Assembly: GCF_000182925.2 (NCBI RefSeq) | Contig: NC_026502.1 | Location: forward strand, 2,914,001 to 2,978,000 | Reading direction: 5' to 3' | DNA: 64,000 nucleotides | Origin: Neurospora crassa OR74A | Lineage: Eukaryota > Ascomycota > Sordariomycetes > Sordariales > Sordariaceae | Made by a program: the position numbers and the translations under genes | The notes under the pieces: generated by a model | Told to the model about the DNA's origin: nothing | Database searches by the model: none | What the model saw: the letters and a program-made list of their open reading frames with translations, nothing else | In this document: piece after piece, positions 35,530 to 50,737 of the stretch | Layout of the letters: each line of letters starts with the position of its first letter | Numbering within the stretch: position 1 is the first letter of the stretch

Positions 35530-38500
35530 ATGGCGGACCCTAATTTAGACCCCAGCCCCGAGGAGCTTGAGGCGCTCAAGCAGGCCATGGGGGGCGGCGA
35601 CAAGAAGAAGACAGAAAAGACTGCACGCCAGAGGCTGATGGAGGAGATTATGGATCTCGGTGGGAAAGCATTCAACCCGGACTCAAGAGGTGACTCGCAA
35701 GCGCGGGCGCAAGCTGTTCGTGATTTCGAGGCTCTCATTGAAAGGCAAGCCTCCTCACCTTTTAGCCCCAAGGTGTTCGGCTCAGTCTGACCTGTGACTA
35801 CAGGACCAAGACCCTATCATTGCTGGCCTCTCTGAACATCCTCATCAGGCCCGGCAACACCCCCGACTGGTTGCGCCTCAAGCTCAGGGAATACCTAACG
35901 CTGATACCTCTCCGTGAGGATGGCGTTAGGGCGAGTTTGGAATTTGCCTTTGCTGTTCATCCTGCCAGCACCGTCAAGCTGTCCGAGGCCGCTGTACCGC
36001 AGAAGAGAGGCGCCAACATCACTCATGAGGCCCTCGTGTTGGCCAGTAACTTGTTATCGTCACCACCCTCTACCGTAACTCCGGAAGAGTGGTACTCGGG
36101 TATCGCACCGCAGTTGTTTGCGCTGCTTGATGGAGGAGAGGGACCTGAGCTCAAAAAGGTTGTTGCCTATGTTATTGGATTCGGCATTCTGGGCCGCAAG
36201 GTCTCTGGTGCTCCAGGTATACCCCCTTGTTGCAAAACGAAATATTTCTGCGGCAGAAATGCTAACTCTGATCAAGGCACCGCCGGCTGGAAATACCTTG
36301 CAGAGCCCCTGTTACATCACATCAAGCCACCCCCGGGAGGATTACCCAAGACAGAGACAGGTGATGATGACGAGGTGATTGACCTAAGCAAGGACAAGGT
36401 CCTGGTTAAGCAGAAGGACCTAGTAACTGCACTACAACGACTACACGCACTGGTCGTTTCACATCCGAATCCCGGCTTGTGCAAGCGACTTCTCTCTCCT
36501 TTACTGCTGCCACTCTGGGCACTTACCACTTGGCCAAACTCGGAGAAGCCGTTGAGCGAAAAGATTACGGAACCCGCTTCAGAATTACTCAAGATCTTCC
36601 TCAAGCTTTCACCTTCTGCTCCTGTCCTTTTAGCGCTCGTCCACAATTTAGGTTACGTGGGTGGCTTTGACAAGAAGAAACCCGAGTGGGTGTACAAGCA
36701 AACCGAACAAGGAGAGATTCAAATTGTCGATACCAACCGTCCTCTGCAAAAGCCAGGGGAGCAATACATCGGCCTTTCACTTCCAGAAATCGATCAAAAG
36801 ATACCCAAACTGCTGGAATTGATTGGTTCAACTTTTTCCGAGGCCGATGTCTCCTCAGCATTCCTCGATCTCTTCGGGCGGTGGCTCAAGTCAGCCCGAG
36901 GCCAGAAAAAGAGCGGGATTCAGATTATCAAAGATGAAGAGGAGGATAAAGACCCGATAGCCCAGTTCACCGAGGTCAAGCTTCTCCTGGCCATGATGGA
37001 AAAGTTCCCCGAGAAACTCGCCGGGCAACCCAAACACATCCTCGAGCTAGTCAGCCAGGTGCTCTCGGAAGCCAACAAAGATACCGCGGATGAGGCCGGA
37101 GAGGACGAAGTGATCAGAGTAGCCCTCAGTCTCCTCAACATGGTCATCACCGTCCCCGGCTTCCAAAAGAAGCGTGTCGACCCTGATGTCCTTCGTGTCA
37201 TTGAATCCTCCCTTGAAGCCCTCTCCAAAACAGGCGACAACGACAACGCCAAAACAGCTTCCAACCTCACCCTCCTCCTGCGCTACCGCGACGAAATCGA
37301 TGCCCTGGAAGCCGCCGACTCATCCTCGACCACCACAACAACCGGTGGTCCCACAGACCGCCAAATTGAAGACCGCAAGACCTACTCCCTCGCCATCTCC
37401 TACATCACCCAACCCGATTCCCCCCCGCCCGTCCGCTCCGAAGGTCTGAACCTCATCTCGAACCTCATCACCTCCCAATCCCCCATTCTCGACATCCCCG
37501 GCATCCTCGTCCTGCTCGCCACCCTTCTCTGCGAGCCAAACTCTTCGGAAGAAGATTACATCCACCTCCGCTGCATCAAGCTCTACACCCAACTAGCCAA
37601 CGCCCACCCGCGCGCCGTCCTCACCGACCTGATCGACCGCTACCTGGACCCGCGCGAATCCGCCCTGGCGACCGTCGACGCCCGCCTCCGCTTCGGCGAG
37701 GCCCTACTCCAAGTCGTCGACCGACTGGGCCAGACCTTCACCGGCGACCTAGCCAAGATGACATGCGAAGCCCTGATCAGCCTGGCATCGCGCCGGGGGC
37801 ATCGGCCCAAGACCATGGCGCGCCAAGCGCGCGAGGCTAAGGCGCGGGAACAGAAGCATAAAGAAGCCGAAGACGCGTGGGACGGCAGCGTGCCGGATAT
37901 GGCGGATCCGATTTCTGCTGAGGAGCAGGCTAGGCTTGATATCTTGGAGGCGATTGTAGAAGGGTGGTCGTCTGGTACTTCCAAAACGGGTGAAGAGGAT
38001 GTAAGGATCCGTGCCTCTGCGTTGTCAATTCTGGCGAATTGCATCGAGACGAATATTGTTGGTGTCGCGGCGGTGTTGACGATGGCGAGCGTGGATCTGT
38101 GCATTAATGTTGTGCAGGTAGAGCGGCAGCTGGAGAAGGGGATACTCAGGAGGGCGGCGGTGAGGCTGATTATGAGCTTTATCAAGGCCATGGACGAGGC
38201 GAAGCACGAGGGGAGGGTGTTGGGGATTGCGTTTGGGAGTGAGACGCAGGAGCAGCTGAGGACGATTTTGGGGTATGTGGAGCAGACGGACGAGGATGGG
38301 TTGGTCAGGGAGTATTGTCGGGATGTGCTGGAGAGCTTGGAGAATTGGAAGACGAATAGCTTGGTGGATGAAGTGTCGTTGAGCCAGGCAAGAGGAGGAG
38401 GGTTCGGTGGTGGTGGGTTAACGAAGCTGGCTGGGTTGGTTGTCGACCCGGAGAGGTCGGTTTCCCATGGTGGTGATGATAGTGGTGGAAGTAGTGGCGG

Positions 38501-38546
38501 TGTTGAGATGTTCGGCGGTAGACCTAGGATTGAGGAGATTGAGTAA
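35530..38546 (+). CDS. rtp1: RNA polymerase II nuclear import/assembly factor, Rtp1/TANGO6 family, 965 aa
   Basis: Exons 35,530-35,744, 35,804-36,216 and 36,277-38,546. The first intron is GC-AG (donor GCAAGC); only this choice keeps the downstream frame. The second is 60 nt, starts GTATAC, has a GCTAAC branch site and is open in frame. The protein is all-helical HEAT/ARM-like. Residues in the 560-720 range (YSLAISYITQ, EGLNLISNLIT, LATLLCEPNSSEEDYIHLR) fit the RTP1_C1 region of the family, and the stretch with RASALSILANCIE through ILRRAAVRLIMSFIK fits RTP1_C2. Yeast Rtp1 helps import RNA polymerase II into the nucleus with R2TP-linked assembly; animal TANGO6 is the relative. A Gly/Ser-rich tail ends the protein. 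The N-terminus is charged and begins MADPNLDPSPEELEAL. Confidence 0.85.
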
Positions 38547-38594
38547 AATATCTTCACCCAGTATGGGACTTTATTAATTCAAAATGACTTCCTG

Positions 38595-38804
38595 TCAGGT
38601 CCTGAACAGTCCCCTTCCATTTCGTTTCAAAACATCGGCGTCTTCGAGGGTCTTGACCTGAAGGTGTAAGTGGGCATCGGAAATAATCAGGGAGAGATGT
38701 CACCAGGTAAACTTGAGTGAAGAAGTGAAAGAATACACTAAGCTATGTACCTGAGTAATGATAAGCAAAAGGATCGCCATAAAGGTCTTGGTGATGCTCA
38801 TCAT
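38595..38804 (-). CDS. Possible two-exon gene for a 38-aa single-pass membrane peptide
   Basis: On the minus strand an ATG at 38,804 opens MMSITKTFMAILLLIITQ (exon 38,751-38,804). A GTACAT donor follows; after a 93-nt intron ending TTCAG, the exon 38,595-38,657 reads VKTLEDADVLKRNGRGLFRT and stops. The peptide has one hydrophobic helix at residues 8-17 and a charged, cytosol-like tail, the layout of small ER or mitochondrial subunits. Only the ATG-stop frame, the donor and acceptor and the membrane-like composition support it; the branch site is weak. Its stop lies 48 bp from the stop of the convergent Rtp1 gene, and its start is 478 bp from the divergent SmF gene. I do not recognise a family. 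Confidence 0.35.
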
Positions 38805-38841
38805 CGTCGCTGTCAACAACATCAAGTATCCTCTAGCCACC

Positions 38842-38852
38842 AACCCTAACCC
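38842..38852 (+). promoter_or_regulatory. Telobox-like motif (AACCCTAACCC)
   Basis: Identical 11-mer to the one at 26,570, located 38 bp from the start of the possible small peptide gene and 431 bp upstream of the SmF start codon. Regulatory use is inferred from the known fungal telobox class. Confidence 0.4.
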
Positions 38853-39187
38853 TGTAATCTACTAATCAGACAGGCTTATTGCCACGTCCAATCAGCTATC
38901 GCGTTAGGGCTCCACATGTCCCTCGTAACAGAGGAACTTCCATCGTCGCGCTACTCCAACGCCGCAAAGGTCCAGCATTGGAGGCACAGTCCCAGTTGGA
39001 GCTTCTTCCATCATAGCATCAACGCCAATCCCATCTCTCTTCCCAACTTTTCATAACCATAACCTCGACCTTGTTGCGTCCACCCGACCACAACCCACTC
39101 TTACACATCTAAGAAAACCGACAAATACAAAATTCCATTAGCACCAAGCCGAATCGCGAATCCAACTTTCGAGCCGTCCCATCGACG

Positions 39188-39209
39188 ACAACAACAACAA
39201 CAACAACAG
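39188..39209 (+). repeat. (ACA)n microsatellite
   Basis: About seven ACA units in the presumed 5' leader of the SmF gene, 74 bp before the start codon. Confidence 0.85.
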
Positions 39210-39282
39210 CAAGCCTGTGAATACACACACAAGGCGCCACGCACTTGACCAAGAACCAACCCTTCGAACCGAAACCGACAAC

Positions 39283-39867
39283 ATGTCTTTTGTCCCAGTT
39301 AACCCCCGTCCCTTCCTTCAAGATCTCGTCAACAGCTTTGTGACGATCCGCTTGAAGTGGGGAGAGACGGAGTATGTTGGCCGTCTTGTTGTACGTATAT
39401 ATATACATATCCAGCATCTTTCTTCCAATCTAGCCTTCCCTTTGCCGCTGGACTTTGGTCTTGGCATACACAGCTGTGGGAAGCGATGGGGAGGGGAGGG
39501 GAGGGGGAAACCAGCAGGCAGGACCAAGGAGCAACGAAGGAAGAACAAAGAGAGAGAGGCTGACGAAATGCGTGTGTGCATGTGAACAACAGAGCATCGA
39601 TAGCTACATGAACATTCAGCTCAGCGACACAAAGGAGTACATCAACCGCAAGTTTACGGGCGCCTTGGGGCAGGTTCTGATCAGGTACGTCCATACTGAA
39701 TACATCCCACTGCTACGGCTTTCCATACGGACGACCCAATCCCCCATCTCGTATCAACTAGCCGGGATGCTGACATTATGGACTTCAACAATAGGTGTAA
39801 CAACGTTCTCTACATCAAGAAGGCCGACGAGGCGGAAACAAGTGGCGACGTCAAGATGGAAGAGTGA
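39283..39867 (+). CDS. smx3/SmF: Small nuclear ribonucleoprotein Sm F, three exons, 90 aa
   Basis: Exons 39,283-39,390, 39,593-39,684 and 39,795-39,867; introns of 202 and 110 nt have GTACGT donors. The product starts MSFVPVNPRPFLQDLVNSFV, matching the NPKPFLNxL opening of SmF. The Sm1 motif is KWGETEYVGRLVSIDSYMNIQL and the Sm2 motif is VLIRCNNVLYIKK, with an acidic tail (DVKMEE). SmF is one of seven proteins that form the ring on the U-snRNA Sm site in spliceosomal U1, U2, U4 and U5 snRNPs. Length is as expected (86-90 residues). It is convergent with PRMT5, whose known substrates include other Sm proteins (B, D1, D3) but not F. Confidence 0.95.
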
Positions 39868-40816
39868 AAGTTCTCTCGCCACCAGGAGGAGGAAATGAAA
39901 GGGTAGCCTAGACTAGCGGGCAGGGTGGTGAAGGGCGCGATTTGCAGAACAGACAGGAGGAATGTGTGAGGAGGGAGGGTCGTGATGTTCCGACTATAAT
40001 ACCCTGGGAGGAAAAAAGAAGAAGAAGAAGAGATGGATCTACTCTACCGACCAAACCAAACCGAGCCGAACCGAAGCACAAACCACAACGCACCCGCTCG
40101 CCGAAAACTCGTTTCCCAATGATGAAAGTGTGCGCTTCACGAAAGGTGCGACAACAGCTTTGATGATATCGGGCGCGCATGGTGTGGAGAGTGGTACGGA
40201 AGGGCGGATTTGCTTCAAGAGAGAGTGAACGGTGGATGGATGGATGGATGGGTACCGAGCGTCTCTCTGTCTGGTAGAGACCTTCGTTGCATCTCCTGCG
40301 CAAGACCGTCAAAGGAGCATGTGCCATCTGGCCTTTCCTTGAAGATAAAGGCTAAAATAAGATGTTGGAACAATACTCAGCTTAACAGGAAAGAAAGAAA
40401 CAAAAATCTGTCAAGACCACACATCATCTAGGTACTGAGCAAAGAAAAGGAAGTGGCGGGTTGAGTTAGACATGCGGACATGGCGTCTGGTTTCCAGGTA
40501 TTATTTCAACTGAAAGAAAAAGAGAACGAGCGGCGTGAATTTCTGTTAGTCTCAACTTCCACTTGCCTATACATCACACGACTACAGGCAAAGACAGTCA
40601 CCATCATCATACACATCGCGCGCCTTCCCAATTATGAACATTCTATCCACCATTTGACTTCGAATCTTTTATTCTTTCGCTAAAACAAGACTTTTGACCT
40701 TTTCCTCGCAGCGTTTGTTACAGCTGCATACTTACACACTCCTAACACCCGACCTAGCCAGCCTTGCCCACCACCTACTGGTACCTAGTTACCTCCGTTT
40801 TTACATTTCCTCTCTT
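39868..40816. other. Spacer between convergent SmF and PRMT5 genes
   Basis: Presumed 3' UTRs. No coding region or repeat of note beyond short AG-rich and GAT/GGAT tracts. Confidence 0.5.
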
Positions 40817-43402
40817 CTAACCAAAAATGCAGGCAACCTTACGACTGCTATGCATCTCAGAAGCGCCAACCTTGATACGGGTCTTGGGACCCACCCAAGC
40901 ATACACTTCAACCATCCACTCGTACCACACCCTGGTGTCGTCGGTCTGGCGCCACATGCTGACTTCTAGCTCGGTGTCCTGAGGGAAGTAGAGGGGTTGC
41001 TATGTATCGTCGAAGAAACAGGGTCAGTAATCGTCACCAAAGCAGGAGCGAGGAGCGAAAAGTCAAGAAAAACAAGAAATGAAGGAAGAAGAGATAAAAA
41101 CTCACCCTAAGAGGGAAGAAAATCGGGAACCAGGAAATCATGTCCTTGCTCTTCCGATCAATCTGATCTGGCAAGATACTAATTTCTACTGGCGTCTTGC
41201 CCTCCTCCTGATGCTTGTACAGCACGCTCTCGAAGTAGCCCGCCAGACCATGGATCACACCTCTCGTGGGACAGACAAACGTCAAATGGCAGTGCCGAGC
41301 ATTATGCTCGTTGATGCCGCTGGAGCCGTACATGCTGCCGCTGCCGTGAGTAACATACTTGCGCGCGCGCCCGTTTTGGGCAGAAAAGTCGTCGGCCCGC
41401 GACACCTCGACGGGGTGCACGAACTCCCAGGCCTGCTGGAACCGGCCGTGCTTGGGCACTTTTTGGGCAACGTAGGCGAGCTGGAACAGACGTGTCACCC
41501 AGGGGATGTCGAAGGCGTTGGGGTCGCTGACGACGCGGTTGGACAGGTCGGCGAAGATGCGCGGGTGCGCGATGGGGGAGAGATGGGCGGTATACGAGTA
41601 GGGGATGGAGATGCCGTGCGGGCGGGCAATGTGCCGCTGAATGCCGTCGAGGCATTCCGGGGAAAGCTCGTTGTCGCCGAAGGAACCGAGGAGCTCAGTC
41701 ACGAGAATGTCGAGCTTGGTGATGATGTTCGGGTTGGCTGCGAGGCGAGGACCTTCCCACTCGCGCATGTCGGTCTTGATCACCGTTACCGAGTTGTTCC
41801 ACTCGCGCTTGTTGCGGCGCAGGAGGTAGACGTAGGCGTTCTGGTTCTTCTCCAGAGCCCAGAGCTGGATAGGAGTGTTGGTGGATGCGGCGGCCCGGAG
41901 AACGCGGGCAACCAAGGGGCCGCGGCCGGCGCCGGCGACGGCCACGATCAGGTCCTTGCCGTCGGGCGTCTCGGGCGTCACGGAGGAGACGGGCCGGTTG
42001 TACTTCTTCCATTCGAGCATGGCCTCGGCCACGGCCTTTTCGTACTGATCGTACTTGACCGGATCGCCCTCAAAGACCTCGTATGTGGCCGACTCGAGAT
42101 TGTCCGAGAGCGGCTGGAGAGGGGACTGGAGCCAGTCCTGGAAGCTGACGAGCGAAGGAGTTTCCATGGCCGAATAAGGGGGCTGGTGTCTCTCGAGGTA
42201 CTTCATGTAATCGACGTACTCGTTGTAGGGAGGAGCATACGGCTTGCGGTTCTCCTTGACTGCCTTGCTAGCCTCGGACAAAGGAGGGAAGTCAACCTCC
42301 ATCTTGCTGGGGGCCTCGACGAGACTTTCCGTCGACGGACCGACATTAATCAGGATTAGCCACGGGTGGTTCTTGAGGCGCATATAACGGTTGATCAAGT
42401 CCTGATGATGGCGGGTAAGGGAAGGATGACCGGCCTTGTTCAGCGAGAAGATCTTCTTATCGAGGGTCAGGTAGTGCAGCGGCTCGGAGAACCAGCGCTC
42501 CTGCAGGTCCTTTTCAGGTACCCGCTTGGGAATGCGCAGGGCAACAAACAGACGACCGCTGTACTTGCAGACGGTCCGGATGGTGTGCCAACTGTCCCAG
42601 GTGCTGAAGAGATCGATCTCGGTGCCCTTGGCAGCATCGGTCTTGACGGTCTCCTTGGAGTTGGAGCTGCTACTACCGTCACCAGCAAGGAGAGAAGAAA
42701 GCGTCTCTGCCTCCTCCTCCAAACCAGGCTCGCGGTACATGGGCAAGTGAATGACCAGATTCACACGACCACCGACTTCCTGAGCCTCCTGAATGGCACG
42801 TGCATACTGAGCAACGGCACGGCCATCGTCCTGTCTTGGGCCGGGGATAATGATGGTCCTGGAGCCGCAGAAGTTGGCGTAGGCGAGCTCGAGGTTCAGC
42901 ACCTGACGGGAGATGTCTGAGATGATGGGATCGGCAGAGCAGAGGTCGATCCATGGGCTGGCATAGGCGATGAGCGAGCCAACATAGCTGCTGGGAAACA
43001 GGGATGTATCGTCGTCAGTCAAGGTAGGAACCGTAGGAAGTGGCAGCGACGGGTTGGCCTTTTGGGCGTCAGTGAGTCCCCGTTCGGTGACCCACTGTTC
43101 CCGTTCTTGGAGATGGCTCTTGTACAAGTCGATCACGCGCTGGTGAAAGTGCTCGTTGGTGATGGGGGTGGTGACAAAGTTGAACTATTCTCATCTCATG
43201 TGTGTTAGAATTTATGCTGTTGCTCGTTCTTCTTTCTCTTCCTACTTTAATGTAAGGAAAGACTTACACCACTGTCCAAGATCTGGCCGTACTGATTGTC
43301 AGTGGGCGACTCATGTCGTTGGACATCATGCTGGCCAATGTAAAAGGGCGGCCGTTGCTCGAAAGACTCGGACTCGGGGTTAAACCCGCGATTTGAAGAC
43401 AT
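40817..43402 (-). CDS. prmt5/skb1: Type II protein arginine methyltransferase PRMT5 (Skb1/Hsl7), three exons, 798 aa
   Basis: Minus-strand exons 43,268-43,402, 41,106-43,184 and 40,817-40,999; introns of 83 and 106 nt, all GT-AG and in phase 0. The start is MSSNRGFNPESESFEQRPPF. The N-terminal half is the TIM-barrel region typical of PRMT5 (FNFVTTPITNEHF, ending before the methyltransferase fold). Motif I is VAVAGAGRG at residues 459-467. The double-E loop is ELLGSFGDNELSPE, with glutamates near 542 and 551. The final exon supplies the C-terminal barrel (FPLRQPLYFPQDTELEVSMW and VWYEW). The enzyme makes symmetric dimethyl-arginine on Sm proteins, histones and other targets; in yeasts it also touches cell-cycle and morphology control (Skb1, Hsl7). 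It is divergent from Prp43 across about 1 kb. Confidence 0.95.
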
Positions 43403-46806
<3,404 letters not shown>

Positions 46807-47847
46807 TGGCGTTGTAGAGACAGGAAGAGAAAGAACAAGTCTTCTTCCGCTGCTGCTGTGGTAGCTGATGGTAGTGGTCGTTGTGAAGAGACCAAGGATA
46901 CCGAGAAAGAGAAGCCGAGTCGCCCGCCGCTCGTACACGTTACGGAGAACATCGCCCGCACCGGTGCGACCTCTTCCGCCGGGAACAGCAATGAGAAGCA
47001 GGAGAAGGAGAACTTGAAGATAAAGAAGAGGGGGGCGAGGAGAGGGCGGCGTCGGGGTGGAGGTAAAGATAGGGAAGGAAAGAAGATGGTGATGGAGGGG
47101 CAGTAGTAATCCAAGGTATATTATACCTACTTACCGGTGCCTGGATCCGGATTCAGAAGGGAGGGGGGGAAAAGGAAAAAAGGAAGAGGAGTTTTATTTT
47201 GGCATTTGGCATATGGACTCTGGGAAGAGAGTTAATTGAAATTTTTATACCGTTTTCTATCAACACAATCATGCATGCATAATCATCCTCCATCATCTTT
47301 TATCGCCGGCATTCCCTGTGTCTGTGGGTCTGGTTGGTCTGGGTTAGTTTACCTCTGCTGCATGGTTACTGATGCTTCGGTCTCAGGGGTTTTGTCGGCT
47401 ATACGTCGTCAGGATGTAATTTTTATCTGGTGTCTTTGTTGGGTATTTGGCTTAACTCTTCCCCCATCATTAGTTGTTATGCTTTGGTCTTTAGATCCCC
47501 AGGTTCATGACATTTATTTAAGAGCCATCATCACTTGTTGTTTTCGGTTACGCGATTTGCCAGTGTGCGGAAAAACTGAGTAGACAAGTGAAACATCAAC
47601 TGAAAGTAGATTTTATTCACCGCCGGCGTGTTCTAGAAAGGGTATGTACGGTACGCCTCAAAACATGCCATATCTCTCTCTCTCTCTCAGCTGTAGGTAT
47701 CATCTGTGTGTTTCTCTTCAACGTGGTACTTTAGAATCCAAGAACATCCAAAAAAAAGAAAAACAGTAAACAGAAAACAGCGCTAACCCAGCCATAACCT
47801 TAAACCCAAGACCAAATTAAAAATAGGAAACGTTTACCGGGAGGCTA
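46807..47847. other. Spacer between convergent Prp43 and carnitine acetyltransferase genes
   Basis: The first 300 bp remain open in the Prp43 frame and are purine-rich. Beyond this the sequence is T-rich, with a (TC)n run at 47,673-47,688, and is presumed 3' UTR of both genes. Confidence 0.5.
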
Positions 47848-50737
47848 CTAGTAATCGATCAAAGGCAACTTCTTGCCCACATCCCTCCTGCTCCTCCTTT
47901 GTCTGCTCTGATTACTCCGGTCATCACTGCTGCTATCATGGTTGTGGGAATGATGGTGGTAGTGAGCCTGTTGGCGCGCCTTGAGCGCTTGCTGCAGCAT
48001 ACCGGCGTCGAAGAAGCCATCTGTCAGAGAGTATGTCAGTTAGCCACTCACTCGGTCCACTAACATCAAGTGTAAGGGGAGAAAAAAAACTTACAACCAC
48101 CAATCTCATCATCCTCACTCATCACCACGCTCTCCTCCATCGCGCTACTAACACTGCCCCCTCCCGCCCCCTTAATGTTCCCCACACTGCTGCCGCCTCC
48201 ATTGGTGTACATGCTCGTTGGTCCTCCGTGACCCATAAGCCCGCTGCTTTGACCCGTGATCAACCTCCCCCTCGACTTAATCCTGTTCCCGATCTTGGGG
48301 CGAGCCAGCTTTTCCTGTCCATTCTGGTTGATAGCAGCCGCGTCAATCTCCCGAGCCCTGCTCATACCCTTGTTTCCGGTAGTACCGGTGGCACCAACAC
48401 CACCGGCGGAGGCGGCGTTCCTTGCAGCGATGCGCAAAATACGGCGGATCTCAAGCAGGTAGGATTCCAGAGTGTCAACGAAGCGGCGGGTCTGACGATG
48501 GCGAGACGACACGCAGATGGAGATGCACTCATCTTTGATAATGTAGCCGATACCGAACCCTTCGCCGGAGACGGGGCCAAAGCCAAAGTGCCGGAGGGAC
48601 GGGTTGCCGCAGTTGGAAGTGGACAGGATGGTGGTGTTGAGTTTGTCCCAGCCGGCGTCGGCGAAGATGGCGGGTAGTGGTTGAGGTACACCACCGCGTT
48701 GGGAGGGGGTGGCGGAGATGTGGGAGTTGATGGAGTCGCCACGTTCGCGACCACCGCCGTTGACAGACTGAGACTCCATGGATTGGGAGAAGACGGAGTC
48801 CTTGGATGGCGAGCCGATGATGGAGCCGTCTTCAAAAGAATAGCCATTCATGCTGTTGTCGGTGGTGGTGCTGGCAGCGTCGTCATCCTGCATCCGCTGC
48901 CAGAGGCAGAGCATGGCGTACAAGTGCCTATCGCAGCCCTGGGCTTTCGCGCAGTCGCGGGTCTTGTTGACGTGGGCCTGGCAGGCCTTGCGGAGGGCGT
49001 CGATTTTGGCGTCGCCGGGGGCGTCAGCCCAGAAAGTCTGGACAAAGTTGACTGAGTCGTCCGAGACGGTGCGGATGGCCTCGGTGCGGCCGTGCAGGAA
49101 CATTTTGGTCATGGCAGGCTCATAGGTGCACTCGACGCGGCCGTAGAGGCCGTAGTAGGCTGCTTGGAAGGCCATCTGCACAAAGGCGTCCGGGGAGAAG
49201 CCCATGGAGGTGATGAAGTTCTTGCCGTAGCCGTGGAAGTCGAGACATTGGAACTCGTTCTGCTCTATGAGATCGGCCAGGCGGGTCTCAGCGAAGCGGA
49301 CAGCCACGCTGAGCTCGGGACCCATGTCCCACTCGAGCTTGTGGGGGGTGGTGCTCACGTCTCCGAAGCTCTCAGGGTCACGCTTCGACGGGTCGGGACT
49401 CGTTGAAGCCCACATCGAGGGAGCCTTGCCATTGATAGACCGGGCAAAGCGGAGAATGGTGTCGGTGTAGATGTCGCTGGCAAACCGCAGCACGGTGTGA
49501 CCATCGACACCGGTGTGCTCAAAGTTGATACCGGCGCTGCCGTTCTTGCACACGATGATCTGAAGCTTGTCGTACCAGCGGTTGGTGCAGGTGCCAATCT
49601 GAACTCCCTTCTCAATCTCGCTAGTGCCACAGAGCATGTTCTGAGAAAGAGCAGCAGCGGTGGTTGGTTCCGTATAATCCAGGCAGACAACGAAGAGAGC
49701 ACTGTCGACTATGCTCAGGCAGTCGGCGTTGTTGGAACCGGGATCACTCGTCAGAACGTCACGAAGTCCCGACCAGACCTTCCGGTTCTCTGTGCTCAGC
49801 ACACCGAGGGCACTCTTGGCAGCCTCTTGGATAGGGGTTTGTCGGGCGTCGTCAACAATGGTCTGGAGGTTGATGGCGATATCCTTCTCGGTCATGATGG
49901 CATCAGAGTTATCGTCCAAAACATCGAACCAGTAGAACTGGCCATGGCACATGACGACAATGTGCTTCGTCTTGTCATCTTGCTGAATCTGGCATCCGGA
50001 ATCGGTGGGAACACGAGCGGTACCAAAGAGGCGTGAGTACTGGTACATGTCTAGGGGGGTTCCCCGGACCGTGTCTGGTGGAAGCTCCTCCCTGCGGACT
50101 GCCCTTACAAACTCCAAAGCCGACGCAATCAAGGAGGCGGCCCGAGTGACTTGGTTGTTGCGAGCCGGTGTCGGATCATCTTCGAGCAAGAAAAAGGGAT
50201 TCAAGTTGAGAACGACGGGGTTGTCGTAGTTGAGGTACGAATCATACCCTGAAGACGTGTTAGCCAAACATGGACTGTAAAGGGCCTTTGTGTCGGAGGA
50301 AACATACAGAACTGCTCGATATAGCTTGTTTGGTCCTCAGCGTATTTCTTCAACTTTTCATGCAGCTCGGGGCCATCTGTTTGAAGAAACTCCTGAACGG
50401 CGCGCCTTGTCTCGGCATGTTCCCTGTGGGTCTGAAGCGGTTTTAGGGAGGCGAGATATCTCTGGCAGGTGCTTTCGAGTTCTGGGATAGGAAGCTTGGG
50501 GAGCTTGTCCTGGTGGGCAAATGTTACGCCGCCTTTGGACTTTTCTTCGGGAGTAGAGGCCATGCTGTTCTGACGTGCTTTTGGTGATGGGCTGATGGCG
50601 GGCTTGAGTGTGATCTGGAGTTCGGGGATGGAGCGCGGTGTTGTCGAAGTTGTGATAACTGGTGTGACAACTGGTTGGCTGATAGCGTCACCGAAAGCTC
50701 TCGGAGGAGTGAAAGTGCGAACTTCAGTAAGAGTCAT
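47848..50737 (-). CDS. yat2: Carnitine O-acetyltransferase, cytosolic Yat2/FacC type, three exons, 918 aa
   Basis: Minus-strand exons 50,308-50,737, 48,095-50,248 and 47,848-48,020; introns of 59 and 74 nt. Joins are well supported: IEQF-WYDSYLNYDNPVVLN at the first and EIGG-YGFFDAGML at the second, both family motifs. The catalytic histidine is His388 in FEHTGVDGHT. The enzyme moves acetyl groups between CoA and carnitine so that acetyl units can pass between compartments, needed for growth on acetate, ethanol or fatty acids. At 918 residues it is close in size to yeast Yat2 (923) and much longer than Cat2, with a Ser/Gly-rich insertion before the C-terminal fold and a His/Arg-rich tail. No mitochondrial transit peptide or clear peroxisomal signal (it ends LPLIDY) was seen, so a cytosolic place is likely. 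The symbol is assigned by similarity only. Confidence 0.92.

Larger units (their letters stand above)
38805..39282. promoter_or_regulatory. Presumed divergent promoter region of SmF
   Basis: 478 bp upstream of SmF on the + strand and, if real, of the small membrane peptide gene on the - strand. It contains a telobox-like motif at 38,842 and an ACA microsatellite at 39,188-39,209 in the presumed SmF leader. No coding region. Confidence 0.45.

Noticed and set aside
35773-35803. GT donor alternative for the first Rtp1 intron
   Set aside because: It gives a 31-nt intron and the wrong frame downstream; the GC-AG choice restores the conserved protein.
41079-42359. 426-codon open frame on the + strand inside PRMT5
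   Set aside because: It is exactly antisense to the PRMT5 exon; GC-rich third positions of that gene keep the opposite frame open. No domain in its translation.
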